Source of the DNA: an uncultured Cyclobacteriaceae bacterium
GTDB taxonomy: Bacteria > Bacteroidota > Bacteroidia > Cytophagales > Cyclobacteriaceae
Direction of reading: 5' to 3'
DNA length: 64,000 nt
Assembly (NCBI GenBank): GCA_947492745.1
Contig: CANLOE010000024.1
Location: 1-64,000 of the forward strand
The translations under genes and the position numbers were made by a program. Shown one piece after another: positions 17,661 to 27,002 of this stretch (within the stretch, counting starts at the first letter, position 1; the number at the start of each line of letters is the position of its first letter). A model generated the notes under the pieces. It made no database searches, was not told the origin of the DNA, and was given only the letters and a program-made list of their open reading frames with translations.

Positions 17661-20216
17661 TTACTTTTTGATGATCTGATGGAAAGAGGTGCCGTTCGAG
17701 GTCATGACCTGTACGAGATACACTCCTGCCTTCCACTGCTTTCCGCTAATGGTCCTATCCTTTATGTCTTCTGCTCCCAATTCCATGACCACTTTGCCCA
17801 TGACATCCCGTATCCTAATGGTTTCTATATTCTCTTCTCCCAAACTCTGTAAAGTAAAGGCATCAGAAAAAGGATTGGGATAAATGGAAACGGCCGTCGG
17901 TGCTTCGTTTTCCGTAGTGGTCCTGAATGCCGCACTTACCGTTATGGTCACAGGTACTGACTTGCTCAGGTTGCGGTCATTGTCCACTGCTCGTGCGACC
18001 AACTTATACGTACCGGCGGCAAGTTGAGGTAGCGTATAGGTAAAAGGTGCCGTTCGAAGTCTGGCGACCAGTGTGCCTTCCATGAACAGTGCTACATTAT
18101 TAAGGTTACCGTCAGCATCCGTTGCCTCCACTGTCACCGCTACATCTGTGTTGGCAGGGAAAACCGTACCTTCTGAAGGAGAACTGATGCGTACCTCAGG
18201 GGCGATATTCTCTAGCACTTCGATGGTAACAGGAGCCGATCGTAGTGCATTGCCCTCACTATCTACCGCTCGTGCAGTGATGACATGCTCTCCGAGAGGA
18301 GCGTCTGTCCAAGCAAAAACGAAAGGTGCCTTTTTATCGGTCTTCAAAGGTTTTTTCCCATCGAAGAATACGACTTTTACGATATCACCGCTGGTCGATG
18401 AGGCCTCGGCCTTCAATCTGATCTTACGGCCGAACTTGAAAAGCTTGCCATCTTCCGGTGAGGTGACGTTTACCTCCATAGTAGGGGCAGGGCTTCCGGA
18501 CATGATGTCCTCTACCGCTGCACTGAGGTAGAACAGTGGTGCGTTCCAGTTGATGGTCACTTCATTGGTACTGTAAGAACACCAAGCATCCACATAACTT
18601 TTGGCAGGTTGGCTGGAGGGGTAATTACACCCGTCCTGCTGACCATCGTGAGGACCGCCGACCAAAAACCCGGGAACAGGTGCTGCTACTCCATCGGCAG
18701 AGGACTGGCGATGATGTGGGTCTATCGGAGTCTTATCCCCGATACCCGTGACGAAACTGTAACCGGTGGCGTTCTTGCCCATCAGGTAATCCAGATTGCC
18801 GATAGCGGCATTGAGGTATTTTTTGTCTTTAGTGATACGGTAAGCTTGCATCATGACCAAGGCTTCATTGGCCATGGCGCTATTACTGCCCCAAGCGAAG
18901 TATACCAGTGATACTCGATATGAACTGCTCTGCGCACCGGCCAGTAGCTCATCGGCCAGCCCCAGCAGTTTCGATTCTACAGTCGACACATCGGCTATCG
19001 ATGTCAGCCGGTCCTTGTGGTGCGAGAGCGAAATCAGCCCTAAAGTGCTTACTTTCTGCCACCAGGGAATCTCTGTTTTCAGTCCCAGAAAGTTGACGGC
19101 ACTATAATAGCCATCATCTCCTGTGGTAATATAGAGTTCATTGGCAGCCCATGCAAACTCATCACTGACATCATCGTCTTCATACTGTCCTGTCTGCACA
19201 TCCGAGGGTTGCTGATAATAGATGGCGGGATTGGCCCTTGCCCAGTCCCAAGCTTTGACAGCCGCTGTCAGACATTGCTCTGCATATGCGGCATCAAAGT
19301 CCTTGTATACCCGATGTGCTACGGCCATGACAGCAGCAAAGTTCAATGCTGCTCCTGTGGTCTTCTGGACAACATACCTTGTGCCATTGCCCTGCTCTGG
19401 GGTGATCCTACCCGAAAAGTTGAGCGTCGTCAACTTATGGTATACCCCGCCGTCGTTAGGGTCCTGCATGGTCAGCATCCAGTCCAAGTTCCACTTGATT
19501 TCATCCAGTAGGTCCGGAGTACCGTTATTGCTTTCGGGGATGTTGACATTCAGCCCCTTGGCATATTCCGGGAAGTGTTCATAAAATGCCAACAATGTAT
19601 AAGTGGAGATACCTGAGTTGACGATGTATTTGTTATAGTCACCCGCATCGTACCATCCTTTTGGGGAGGAGATGACCGTGCCCGTAGGTCGCTGCGCTGA
19701 AGCCGCAGAAGAGTGTATCAATACATCGGTATCGGGATGTCCCATATTCCTGGCCCAAGGGCCGGCATAGGTAGGTTCCAGCGCGGTAGAGGCACGGTTG
19801 AAATAGTATGCCTTCAACGCTGCTTCTGCTGTGGCCGCATGGATGTTGTCCCCGATGCTGAACTCGTAGGAGGTCTCCCCTCCTACTTTCAGCTGGTAGT
19901 CACCGGGGGTATCGAACGAGGAGAAGTCCGCTAGCTGGACATTCTCTCCGGAAAAGCTCCAGTTCTGTCCTGCCCCCAGACTCCCCGAGAACACAGATGA
20001 CCCCGTTCTCTTGTCTATCACTTCAAAATCATTGCCCAATCCTGAGGCTACGACCGCTACTTTGGGGCCGTCGGAATAATATCCCTCTTGATTGAGCCTG
20101 ATATTCTCCTGAGCTATCACTGAGTGGGTCATAACTGCTAAAATACCTACAATCAATGCTCCGATCTTAGTTACGGAACTGAGGAGGTCATTCAGGGAGT
20201 GTATGCTTTTTTTCAT
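17661..20216 (-). CDS. GH9 cellulase with Ig-like modules and T9SS sorting domain
   Basis: An 851-residue glycoside hydrolase of family 9, cleaving beta-1,4-glucan by an inverting mechanism. Signal peptide to about residue 36 (VIAQ); N-terminal CelD-type Ig-like domain (IRLNQEGYYSDGPKVAVV, about 37-125); catalytic (alpha/alpha)6 domain to about 585. The WYDAGDYNKY motif (catalytic base Asp, about 190), the DPHHRQSS motif and the general acid Glu in NEVTINWNAPL (about 550) are all present. Two Ig-like modules follow (about 590-770), then a type A T9SS domain (IYPNPFSDAFTLQ ... AGVYLVQVMTSNG). No cellulose-binding module was recognised. Its start is 10 bp from the stop of the GH5 gene, so the two are co-transcribed. 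Whether it is endo-acting or processive cannot be read from sequence. Confidence 0.95.
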   Translation of the reverse strand: MKKSIHSLNDLLSSVTKIGALIVGILAVMTHSVIAQENIRLNQEGYYSDGPKVAVVASGLGNDFEVIDKRTGSSVFSGSLGAGQNWSFSGENVQLADFSSFDTPGDYQLKVGGETSYEFSIGDNIHAATAEAALKAYYFNRASTALEPTYAGPWARNMGHPDTDVLIHSSAASAQRPTGTVISSPKGWYDAGDYNKYIVNSGISTYTLLAFYEHFPEYAKGLNVNIPESNNGTPDLLDEIKWNLDWMLTMQDPNDGGVYHKLTTLNFSGRITPEQGNGTRYVVQKTTGAALNFAAVMAVAHRVYKDFDAAYAEQCLTAAVKAWDWARANPAIYYQQPSDVQTGQYEDDDVSDEFAWAANELYITTGDDGYYSAVNFLGLKTEIPWWQKVSTLGLISLSHHKDRLTSIADVSTVESKLLGLADELLAGAQSSSYRVSLVYFAWGSNSAMANEALVMMQAYRITKDKKYLNAAIGNLDYLMGKNATGYSFVTGIGDKTPIDPHHRQSSADGVAAPVPGFLVGGPHDGQQDGCNYPSSQPAKSYVDAWCSYSTNEVTINWNAPLFYLSAAVEDIMSGSPAPTMEVNVTSPEDGKLFKFGRKIRLKAEASSTSGDIVKVVFFDGKKPLKTDKKAPFVFAWTDAPLGEHVITARAVDSEGNALRSAPVTIEVLENIAPEVRISSPSEGTVFPANTDVAVTVEATDADGNLNNVALFMEGTLVARLRTAPFTYTLPQLAAGTYKLVARAVDNDRNLSKSVPVTITVSAAFRTTTENEAPTAVSIYPNPFSDAFTLQSLGEENIETIRIRDVMGKVVMELGAEDIKDRTISGKQWKAGVYLVQVMTSNGTSFHQIIKK

Positions 20217-20226
20217 TGTTAATGGT

Positions 20227-22353
20227 TTATTGTTTAAGAATTCTGATTACTTCTGTGTCTTTCTCCGCATGGTTTATTTCTAACAGATATACCCCTGCCC
20301 GCAAGCACTTTCCGAACTGCAAATTACCACTTTCCAAAGAGTTTATATCCAAATATTTAAGAACACTCCCCGAAAGGGTCATGAGCCGGATGGATACTAT
20401 CTCCTCATCGACCAACTGCAAGGTGAACAGCCCCTTACTAGGATTGGGATACACGCTCTGTACATTCTCATCCGGAGAATCTACCATTGTTCTTTGCGTA
20501 GCACTTTCACAATCGGGGCGACCCGCCTCTTTGGTACAATAGATGGTATAGTCCTTATCCTGGGATACCAGCACTAGGTTATCCTCATCCAAGGTGACCC
20601 AATAGTCGCCATCCAGTCCCGGAAAGCCGGAATCTGCGATGTTCATGGAAGGGTTGATCTGGCCCAATTGCTGATCGATGGCCGAGCGCATATCCTGCCA
20701 CCAGGCCGGCTGTCCATTCGTAGTGGTGATGGCCAACTGGGACAGTGAGCGATTACTTCCGTCCCAGTTAAAGGAAAGTTTATCGATATTACTCAAATCG
20801 GGGCCGGCAGTATCTTCTCCCAATACGTAGAACTGGGTATATTCTTCATTCGTAGAAGGCAAGCTGCTGTCTCTGGGGACTCCAAAGGCACAAGGGTTCG
20901 TATTTCCCGAAGATTCCTTTTTCACTATAATGGGTACTTTGACCCTCCCAATAGCACCTTTATCGTCTATGGCAAACAATACTACCGCATATCTTCCCGG
21001 CTTTCGAAAGACATGCCGGACTTTCTTCCCCCCTTGCCGTGGTGTGCCATCACGGAACTCCCACCGTAGTTTCAGAGGTTGGCCTTCCGGGTCCACAGCG
21101 GCAGTAGCCTCAAAATCCACGACCAAGGGAGCGATTCCGCTGAGCGTGGAAGCCTTGGCCAGCACTTTGGGCGGTATGTTTCCCTCTTCGTCCACTACAT
21201 TGGGGATAGGTGCTGCCTGATAGGGCGTCAATAGGTCCAGTTTCCATTGTTCTTTGGTAAACCAGTCGTTTTTGACGATACCTCCCGTATCACCGGAGTT
21301 GGGGTTCCAACACCAGAAGGTCCAAGAGTATTTATCCCCCATGAACTGCATGAACGTAGAAATCCATTCGAAGGAAACGCCGCTGAAGGCATCCTGCTCC
21401 TTGATGCCAAACTCACCAAGAAGTATGGGAGATACCTGCTGTGTAAAGAGATTGTTGAAATACCGGTTCCATATCCTGGGCATATTGTTAGGAAAACCAG
21501 GGGCACGGAACCAAGATTGATTGAACACTTCCGGACCATACTCATGGGCAGAATATACTAGTTTGGAAGCATCATTGAGGGCAACAGGATGCCGGCCTGC
21601 ATTTTTCAGATTACCGCCCCACCAGTAGCTATCTCCTTCTACGGTCCCTACTCCTTCGACCATAATGAGTACCTCCGGGTTCACTTCCAGTATAGCATTT
21701 CCACAGCGGGCCGCTGCCTTGTCCCAGTCGGTAGCAAGATCACCCGAACCCCAAGAGGCATCATGGGGTTCATTGTTCAGGTCCATGGCTACCACGGCAG
21801 ACTTACCTTTGTAGCGTTGGGCCATAAATATCCAGTCCTCGATCCATTTTTCTTCCGGGTACGCATCGGTATACCACAGCCCTTCATTGAGAAAGGCTCC
21901 TGCGGCGCGGGAGTGGTTATCCAGTACTATCTTTATATCGTTTTCCTGACACCAGTCTACGAGTACATCCATGATCTCGATGGGACTCAGCCCCTCAAGG
22001 TAGGTATTCAGGGGATTACCGGTATAGGGGTCTGCCCCGAAGGCATTGATCTGTACACTCTGCGGAGCGGCACCCGTGACCAGCATGTCATTGCACCATG
22101 GAACACGCAGTGTATTGAATCCCAAGTCTTTGATCTCCTGCAGCATACTTTTCATATCCCTGGCCCATAATCCGTGGAGCACAAGGTTAGAGGTCTCAAA
22201 ACCAAACCAGTTGAGCCCGGTCAAGCGTACCTGCTGTCCTCTGATATCGTACAGCTTATTTCCACTTACGGTAAGGTAGTTCTGCTGCTGTGCCTGCACA
22301 ACGGTAGCGACCATTACTAACAATACTATTGACAAAAGTCTCAATCTTTTCAT
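20227..22353 (-). CDS. GH5 endoglucanase with PKD domain and T9SS sorting domain
   Basis: A 708-residue family 5 glycoside hydrolase (retaining endo-beta-1,4-glucanase type). I chose the ATG at 22353 because a clean signal peptide (KRLRLLSIVLLVMVATVVQAQ) starts there; the frame is open 23 codons further up. Catalytic features: GLNWFGFET, NTLRVPW, VLDNHS, acid/base Glu in LNNEPH (about 195) and nucleophile Glu in LLGEFG (about 312). A PKD domain (FRDGTPRQGGKKVRHVF) spans about 390-470. It is followed by a roughly 140-residue region I do not recognise (NPCAFGVPRDSS to CTKEAGRPDC), and then a T9SS tail (VYPNPSKGLFTLQ ... AGVYLLEIN). First gene of a two-gene operon with GH9. Confidence 0.93.
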   Translation of the reverse strand: MKRLRLLSIVLLVMVATVVQAQQQNYLTVSGNKLYDIRGQQVRLTGLNWFGFETSNLVLHGLWARDMKSMLQEIKDLGFNTLRVPWCNDMLVTGAAPQSVQINAFGADPYTGNPLNTYLEGLSPIEIMDVLVDWCQENDIKIVLDNHSRAAGAFLNEGLWYTDAYPEEKWIEDWIFMAQRYKGKSAVVAMDLNNEPHDASWGSGDLATDWDKAAARCGNAILEVNPEVLIMVEGVGTVEGDSYWWGGNLKNAGRHPVALNDASKLVYSAHEYGPEVFNQSWFRAPGFPNNMPRIWNRYFNNLFTQQVSPILLGEFGIKEQDAFSGVSFEWISTFMQFMGDKYSWTFWCWNPNSGDTGGIVKNDWFTKEQWKLDLLTPYQAAPIPNVVDEEGNIPPKVLAKASTLSGIAPLVVDFEATAAVDPEGQPLKLRWEFRDGTPRQGGKKVRHVFRKPGRYAVVLFAIDDKGAIGRVKVPIIVKKESSGNTNPCAFGVPRDSSLPSTNEEYTQFYVLGEDTAGPDLSNIDKLSFNWDGSNRSLSQLAITTTNGQPAWWQDMRSAIDQQLGQINPSMNIADSGFPGLDGDYWVTLDEDNLVLVSQDKDYTIYCTKEAGRPDCESATQRTMVDSPDENVQSVYPNPSKGLFTLQLVDEEIVSIRLMTLSGSVLKYLDINSLESGNLQFGKCLRAGVYLLEINHAEKDTEVIRILKQ

Positions 22354-22433
22354 AGAAGTAGGATTTAATAGTGTTGAATAGGGGGTTATAGAAAATGAAT
22401 AGAGCGTAATCTTTAAGCTCATAGATACTGCAC

Positions 22434-22496
22434 AGGAAAACCGTACTCAAGCGCATTTGATGCGGAATGTGGTAAAACGCTTTTAGGAAAACCGTA
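22434..22496. promoter_or_regulatory. Direct 12-bp repeats upstream of GH5 operon
   Basis: AGGAAAACCGTA occurs at 22434-22445 and again at 22485-22496, 80-145 bp upstream of the GH5 start codon, with starts 51 bp apart (about five helical turns). A small CGCA/TGCG inverted repeat lies between. The spacing and position fit binding sites for an activator of the cellulase operon; this is inference only. Confidence 0.35.
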
Positions 22497-22739
22497 TTTA
22501 CTACGAAAACCCTTAAAGAGCATCCGCTACTAGCGGGGACTCCCTATTCATTTTCTTCTTGAGTATACCTATACATAAACTTTATTTTGTCATGCGATAT
22601 TCATACGGAAAAGTGTTTTTCTTAATCCAAAACTATCGGCGGGCCTTCCTAAGCAAGAGATAGAGTGTAAACAATCACTTGTGCTACGGAGAGCACCCAT
22701 AGAGGGAAAAAGAATTGTCCCGAGGCAATTTCACAGTGA

Positions 22740-22914
22740 GTATACGGGCCTTTTATCCGATATCGATTGATTTCAATGGCATTCGTCGGACCTGTGGTCC
22801 GAACTCTATCATAAAGACTTAAATAGCTATAAATCGGCGTTATTTTCAATTCAGCGTAGCAGCGCTATGGTGAATTCCAAAACACATGACATGCGTTTTA
22901 CTGATTTGCTTTAT
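22740..22914 (+). repeat. Degenerate family B element
   Basis: Contains GACTTAAATAGC, AAATCGGCG, a central TTCAGCGTAGC-AGC-GCTATGGTGAA hairpin and TTTTACTGATTTGC, all in the order of family B. The outer ends are eroded. It abuts the family C copy that starts at 22915. Confidence 0.6.
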
Positions 22915-23253
22915 TTAACCCAAAATAATCGATAGCATTCCTATTCCGAACATAAATTGCTTCAAAATCAGCAGTTTTATGCTACGCAGGTTTTATACAA
23001 ACTTAGCTTTCAAATATCGCCTATCTTCCTGTTCATTTTGCTTCACTCTGCGTTGACAATCCTCGCGATAGCGCTGCTATCCCTGCGGTTATCGCCTTGA
23101 TTGAAACCAAAATGACCCGCGCAATCTTATACGACATTTAAAACCTAAATTTGTATTACACCTTAATGATGCACTGAGCCTACTCACCTAAACCACTGAT
23201 TTTATTGCACTTTATACGCTCATCGCACAATCCTATTGATCAATTTGGGTTAA
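22915..23253 (+). repeat. Family C element C1, interrupted by A4
   Basis: TTAA at 22915-22918 and TTAA at 23250-23253 bracket CCCAAAATAATCGATAG ... TTGATCAATTTGGG. Inside are opposed AAATCAGCAGTTTT and AAACCACTGATTTTA blocks characteristic of family C. Removing A4 gives about 173 bp. It shares its ends and target choice with family B but differs in the centre. Confidence 0.75.
22993..23158 (+). repeat. Family A MITE-like element, copy A4
   Basis: TTA at 22993-22995 and TTA at 23156-23158; TACAAA/TTTGTA ends; GATAGC-GCT-GCTATC central hairpin. Inserted in family C copy C1. Confidence 0.82.
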
Positions 23254-23371
23254 AAGGCAAATAGCAACGGCTTATCGTATTGTAATGTCTCTTAGTACCA
23301 CTGAGCTAAGGGATAGGTGCTTTCTTACACATATTGGATCTGTAGAATTCCATCTATACTCCGATAAATAA

Positions 23372-23404
23372 GAACAGGTCAAGGGTATCACCGATGACCT
23401 GCTC
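23372..23404 (-). terminator. Possible terminator of the GH48 gene
   Basis: GAACAGGTCA pairs with TGACCTGCTC (one mismatch) around a 13-base loop, and the minus transcript continues with the U-rich TTCTTATTTAT. It is 30 bp past the GH48 stop. Confidence 0.55.
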
Positions 23405-23433
23405 CAAAATGGATAGTCAGTTTAAAACCTAAC

Positions 23434-26283
23434 TTATCGCTTAATTACTTTCAGTGTTTTGATACTATCGTTCTGCTTTATATGTATGGTATAGAAACCT
23501 TCCAACAATTGCTTCCCGAATATCAAATTTCCATTCGATATTTTATCTTTAGTTATTTCTTCCACCATTTTACCTGATGTGTTATAAATACGGATACCCA
23601 TGATATCCTCGGCATCGATGACATTCAGGTTGAACTCCGTTCCAGAGGGGTTAGGGAAGATCTCGAAAGCTTCGGTTTCGAACCTGTCCTTGCCTGATGG
23701 ATTGGCTTTGGATACCGCCGCTCTTGAGGTAGAGACTGTAAACGTTACCAAAGAAGAGACAGTGGTATTTCTATCGTTATCGACTGCTCTTGCCCTAATG
23801 GTATGGCTACCAGCAGACAAGCCGGTCAGTGTGAACTCATAGGGAGCCCTTCTCAAGCGCTGAAACAAGCTACCGTCGAGGAACAAGGACACGTTGTTCA
23901 AGATACCATCTTCATCCTGTGCATTGACGGATACACTGATATCAACACCTGCGCCGAAACTTGCATTGTTGCTAGGCGTTTCTATACTGACAGTAGGAGA
24001 AACCTTATCCAATACAGATATCTTAATGGGGGCGGACATTTTACCATTGCCCTGATCATCAGTGGCACGGGCAGTCAAATCGTATTCTCCTAGAGGAGCG
24101 TCTTCCCAAGAGAAGATAAAAGGTGCTTTAGTATCTACTTTTATCCTATTGCCATTGGCAAAGAAAGCCACACGGGTGATATCTCCTTCTGTAGAAGATG
24201 CTTCTGCGGTCAGTCTTATCTTCTTACCGAACTGAAAAGCCTTATTATTGTCAGGAGTTACCATCTTGACCGACACACCGGGTTCTTGCGCATCTTCTCC
24301 GAAGAAGAAACCGTATTCTGCATTGGCCAGAGCGGCTTCTATCTGTGCCCAAGTCCTATGATAAGTCTGGACATAATCCGTACCGGCATTGTAAGCATTC
24401 AATAGCTTCTGATAGTCAGGATCGTTCTTATAAGCGGAACGAATGTCCAAGAAGGTCACACCGTCCTCAATGTCGTCACCATTGGGCATCTCTCCGGAGA
24501 AACTACCGGGAATGTATACTTCCTGCTCAAAGAATCGGTTGTAATCACCTCTTGACTCAGGTACTGCCAGTCCTTTGTCAGTCCTGTAGGTATTCCACAT
24601 TCTGTCCAATAGCTCTTTGGCCATGTTCTTTGCATCCTCATCGAGTACGTCATGCTTTTCCGTGGCTGCGGCATAATAGATCAGACACTTGGCAAAACCG
24701 GCAGCGATACCGATATCCTTGTTGTAATCCGTAACCGTCACCGATAGGTTGTTATTGGTAACAGTAGCACCGGGAGTATAGGTATCGGGTTCTCCCGACC
24801 AGTTCAAGGTAACGGGGATTTCGAAATCATCACTACCTATCAGCTTCACTTCACTCATCAACCAAGCCACCCACTTATCGGCTATTCTTTTGGCTTTGGC
24901 ATCGTTGGTCAGGTAGTAATATTCCATGATCCGCTCTACGGACCAAGCCTGCCATCCTGCCCAAGTACCACTTCCCGGATCTTCATATACGGGATTTTCA
25001 TCATAGGCCATATCGTAGAAAGTAGACTTTCCAGCGGGATATGCGCTGTAGTCTCCATTCCAGCTGTTGGTCGTACCTCCGGCAATAGCTCCTTCTTTGG
25101 ATTGTAGGTATTCGTAGAATTCCATTTGACGGTCCAAGCTAATGGCCCAGTCGCGGGCACCGTTAGGAGAAGCGGGCTTGAAATCGGGAATCTGACTTAA
25201 AGCATAGGCAGCTACCGGGTTCTGATAACCAAAGTGGCAAGCACTGGCCCCGATTCTGAAGGCCCAGCCAAAGTTCTGACCGGGTACGGGCACATTGCCA
25301 CCCCAAGAATAATACCATGACATCAGGTAATGCGCTCCTCCATAACCTGATCCACCAGGACCAAGAGGGTCTTCTACGCCCATTTCCTTGAAATACTTAT
25401 CGAACATGCCCAGACGGAGGTAGTCACCCATTTTGGTGGCTTTGTCTATAGGTAAAGTGGCCATAGGATCTAGCCCCTGCTCTTCAGCATAAAGATAAGC
25501 CCAGTACATCGCCTGTACCGCTCTGGCATCTGCATCAGGGGCACTGGTATACCTCCACTGCTTGGCATAGTTGGCATCCAAAGTAAATAAGGGTAAGTAG
25601 CCATCATCATCGCCCCAGCTGAAATCTTCCCAAGAAGGATGGGGTACGGTCTCCCATACGGACTCCTGCTCTCCCCGCTGAAACGTATTGATGTAGGAAG
25701 GTGTGCTGGTACCATCCCCTCGGTTACCGTATCCATAGAAGTTATCTCCGTCCAATAACCAGTGCATCCCATAAATATCATCGGTACCATAGGTAGATGA
25801 CAGCTCGGGAGATACCGGGTCTTCTCCCACGGGAGCATTGAAATTCAATGGTGAGGGGTAGCCGCTAGGCTCCAGAAACTCCGGAGCAAAAGCCGCCGGA
25901 CTACTGGCATCGTAGAAACTATTGGTCGGCTGGTCTTCCGAGGTAGGAATGATGTGGTCTTCCATTTTTTTCCAAACGTCATCCACTCCGCTCCAGTCAC
26001 CGGTAATACGTCCATTCATCACCTCTAACCATAAGTAGTAGGAATAACCCTCACTGGTGATTTCATGCCCATGGTCAGGTGCTTCGACAATCAGCGTTTC
26101 TATGGAGTGGTACGGTGCGCCATCGGGACTCAAGTACCCGTTACTCGGGTCGATGACCTCATTTCTCAATTCGGTAAAACGATCGATGTACTTATTGGAC
26201 ACCTGCTGCGCCACTGCCATGTTAGCAGTGACCAAGCATGTGAACAGCAACTTTGCTGCCATGATCAAACAATTTTTTTTCAT
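23434..26283 (-). CDS. GH48 cellulase with Ig-like modules and T9SS sorting domain
   Basis: A 949-residue family 48 glycoside hydrolase. The hallmark EAPDHGHEITSEGYSYYLWLE (about residue 70-90) contains the catalytic acid Glu, and MNGRITGDW, GMHWLLDGDNFYGYG, YWAYLYAEEQG and SWYYSWGG follow as in other GH48 enzymes; the catalytic region runs to about residue 665. Family knowledge: GH48 are inverting processive cellobiohydrolases acting from reducing chain ends. Two Ig-like modules (about 675-855) closely resemble those of the GH9 protein, and a T9SS domain ends the protein (IFPNPSGTEFNLNV ... EGFYTIHI). The ATG at 26283 gives a proper signal peptide ending AVAQQ; a longer frame begins at 26328. 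No CBM was recognised. It has its own transcription unit upstream of the GH5-GH9 operon. Confidence 0.95.
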   Translation of the reverse strand: MKKNCLIMAAKLLFTCLVTANMAVAQQVSNKYIDRFTELRNEVIDPSNGYLSPDGAPYHSIETLIVEAPDHGHEITSEGYSYYLWLEVMNGRITGDWSGVDDVWKKMEDHIIPTSEDQPTNSFYDASSPAAFAPEFLEPSGYPSPLNFNAPVGEDPVSPELSSTYGTDDIYGMHWLLDGDNFYGYGNRGDGTSTPSYINTFQRGEQESVWETVPHPSWEDFSWGDDDGYLPLFTLDANYAKQWRYTSAPDADARAVQAMYWAYLYAEEQGLDPMATLPIDKATKMGDYLRLGMFDKYFKEMGVEDPLGPGGSGYGGAHYLMSWYYSWGGNVPVPGQNFGWAFRIGASACHFGYQNPVAAYALSQIPDFKPASPNGARDWAISLDRQMEFYEYLQSKEGAIAGGTTNSWNGDYSAYPAGKSTFYDMAYDENPVYEDPGSGTWAGWQAWSVERIMEYYYLTNDAKAKRIADKWVAWLMSEVKLIGSDDFEIPVTLNWSGEPDTYTPGATVTNNNLSVTVTDYNKDIGIAAGFAKCLIYYAAATEKHDVLDEDAKNMAKELLDRMWNTYRTDKGLAVPESRGDYNRFFEQEVYIPGSFSGEMPNGDDIEDGVTFLDIRSAYKNDPDYQKLLNAYNAGTDYVQTYHRTWAQIEAALANAEYGFFFGEDAQEPGVSVKMVTPDNNKAFQFGKKIRLTAEASSTEGDITRVAFFANGNRIKVDTKAPFIFSWEDAPLGEYDLTARATDDQGNGKMSAPIKISVLDKVSPTVSIETPSNNASFGAGVDISVSVNAQDEDGILNNVSLFLDGSLFQRLRRAPYEFTLTGLSAGSHTIRARAVDNDRNTTVSSLVTFTVSTSRAAVSKANPSGKDRFETEAFEIFPNPSGTEFNLNVIDAEDIMGIRIYNTSGKMVEEITKDKISNGNLIFGKQLLEGFYTIHIKQNDSIKTLKVIKR

Positions 26284-26351
26284 GATTCTTAGGTTGTTTA
26301 AGTTTGTTTTTGTCTGTGCAATTGGCAATTCCTATACAGGAACATTATTGG

Positions 26352-26369
26352 ACTAGGGATACCCCTAGT
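26352..26369. promoter_or_regulatory. Inverted repeat upstream of GH48, operator candidate
   Basis: ACTAGGG-atac-CCCTAGT is a perfect 7-bp inverted repeat with a 4-bp spacer, about 70 bp before the GH48 start codon. Its position and geometry suit a dimeric regulator. No regulator gene lies nearby and no second copy was seen upstream of the GH5 operon. Confidence 0.3.
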
Positions 26370-26594
26370 TTTTGATACAGTTGTATGATTCATAGATGAT
26401 AATTTCCTCATAAATAACTCTATATCAATTATTTAATAACTTAATAAAATAATATCCCCTTCAATTATGATTTTTCCGCTAACATGTATGATATACTCGT
26501 TTTTCGAAGTAAAAACTTTGAATCCCACACTTAACTTGCCTCTCTATCTCCTTGATTACTTCAAATGATTTGAAGGTATGCAGAAAATTGACCC

Positions 26595-27002
26595 TTACGG
26601 AATAGGTCCCGCTAGCGAAATCCGACCCAAATCGGACACTGGGTTTTCCGGAGTAAACTGCAAGCCACCCTGCCCATCAAAGACCTGTATATTCCTAAAA
26701 TCTTTTTGTAAACCGATACTTAAGTAAAACTCCCCTGCGGTAGGCCCGGATAGACATCCGATGACTCTTTTCATATCGCTTAGTGTAGTCATGGTAACAC
26801 CCGCTCCAGTCTTAGGACTTAGCCCTGGAATATTTGTCCAATTCTTTTTGGTACAGGAAAGAAGTGTCGTGATAGGTAGTGCTTCTTGTCGGTCTTGAGC
26901 AATAGGCATAGTATTCCTGTCGCCTTCAAGATACTGCGCAAAACCGTATGTACTCCACAAATGGACGATAAGCACAATCATTAAGGACCTTATAATCTTC
27001 AT
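26595..27002 (-). CDS. Small secreted protein, unknown function
   Basis: A 135-residue product with a signal peptide (IIRSLMIVLIVHLWSTYGFAQ). The mature protein of about 112 residues has two cysteines (LLSCTKKNW and IGCLSGPT) likely to form a disulphide, and glycine-rich turns (IQVFDGQGGLQF). It has no sorting domain and no motif I can assign. It lies about 310 bp upstream of GH48 on the same strand, so a role linked to the cellulases is possible but unsupported by sequence. Confidence 0.72.
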   Translation of the reverse strand: MKIIRSLMIVLIVHLWSTYGFAQYLEGDRNTMPIAQDRQEALPITTLLSCTKKNWTNIPGLSPKTGAGVTMTTLSDMKRVIGCLSGPTAGEFYLSIGLQKDFRNIQVFDGQGGLQFTPENPVSDLGRISLAGPIP

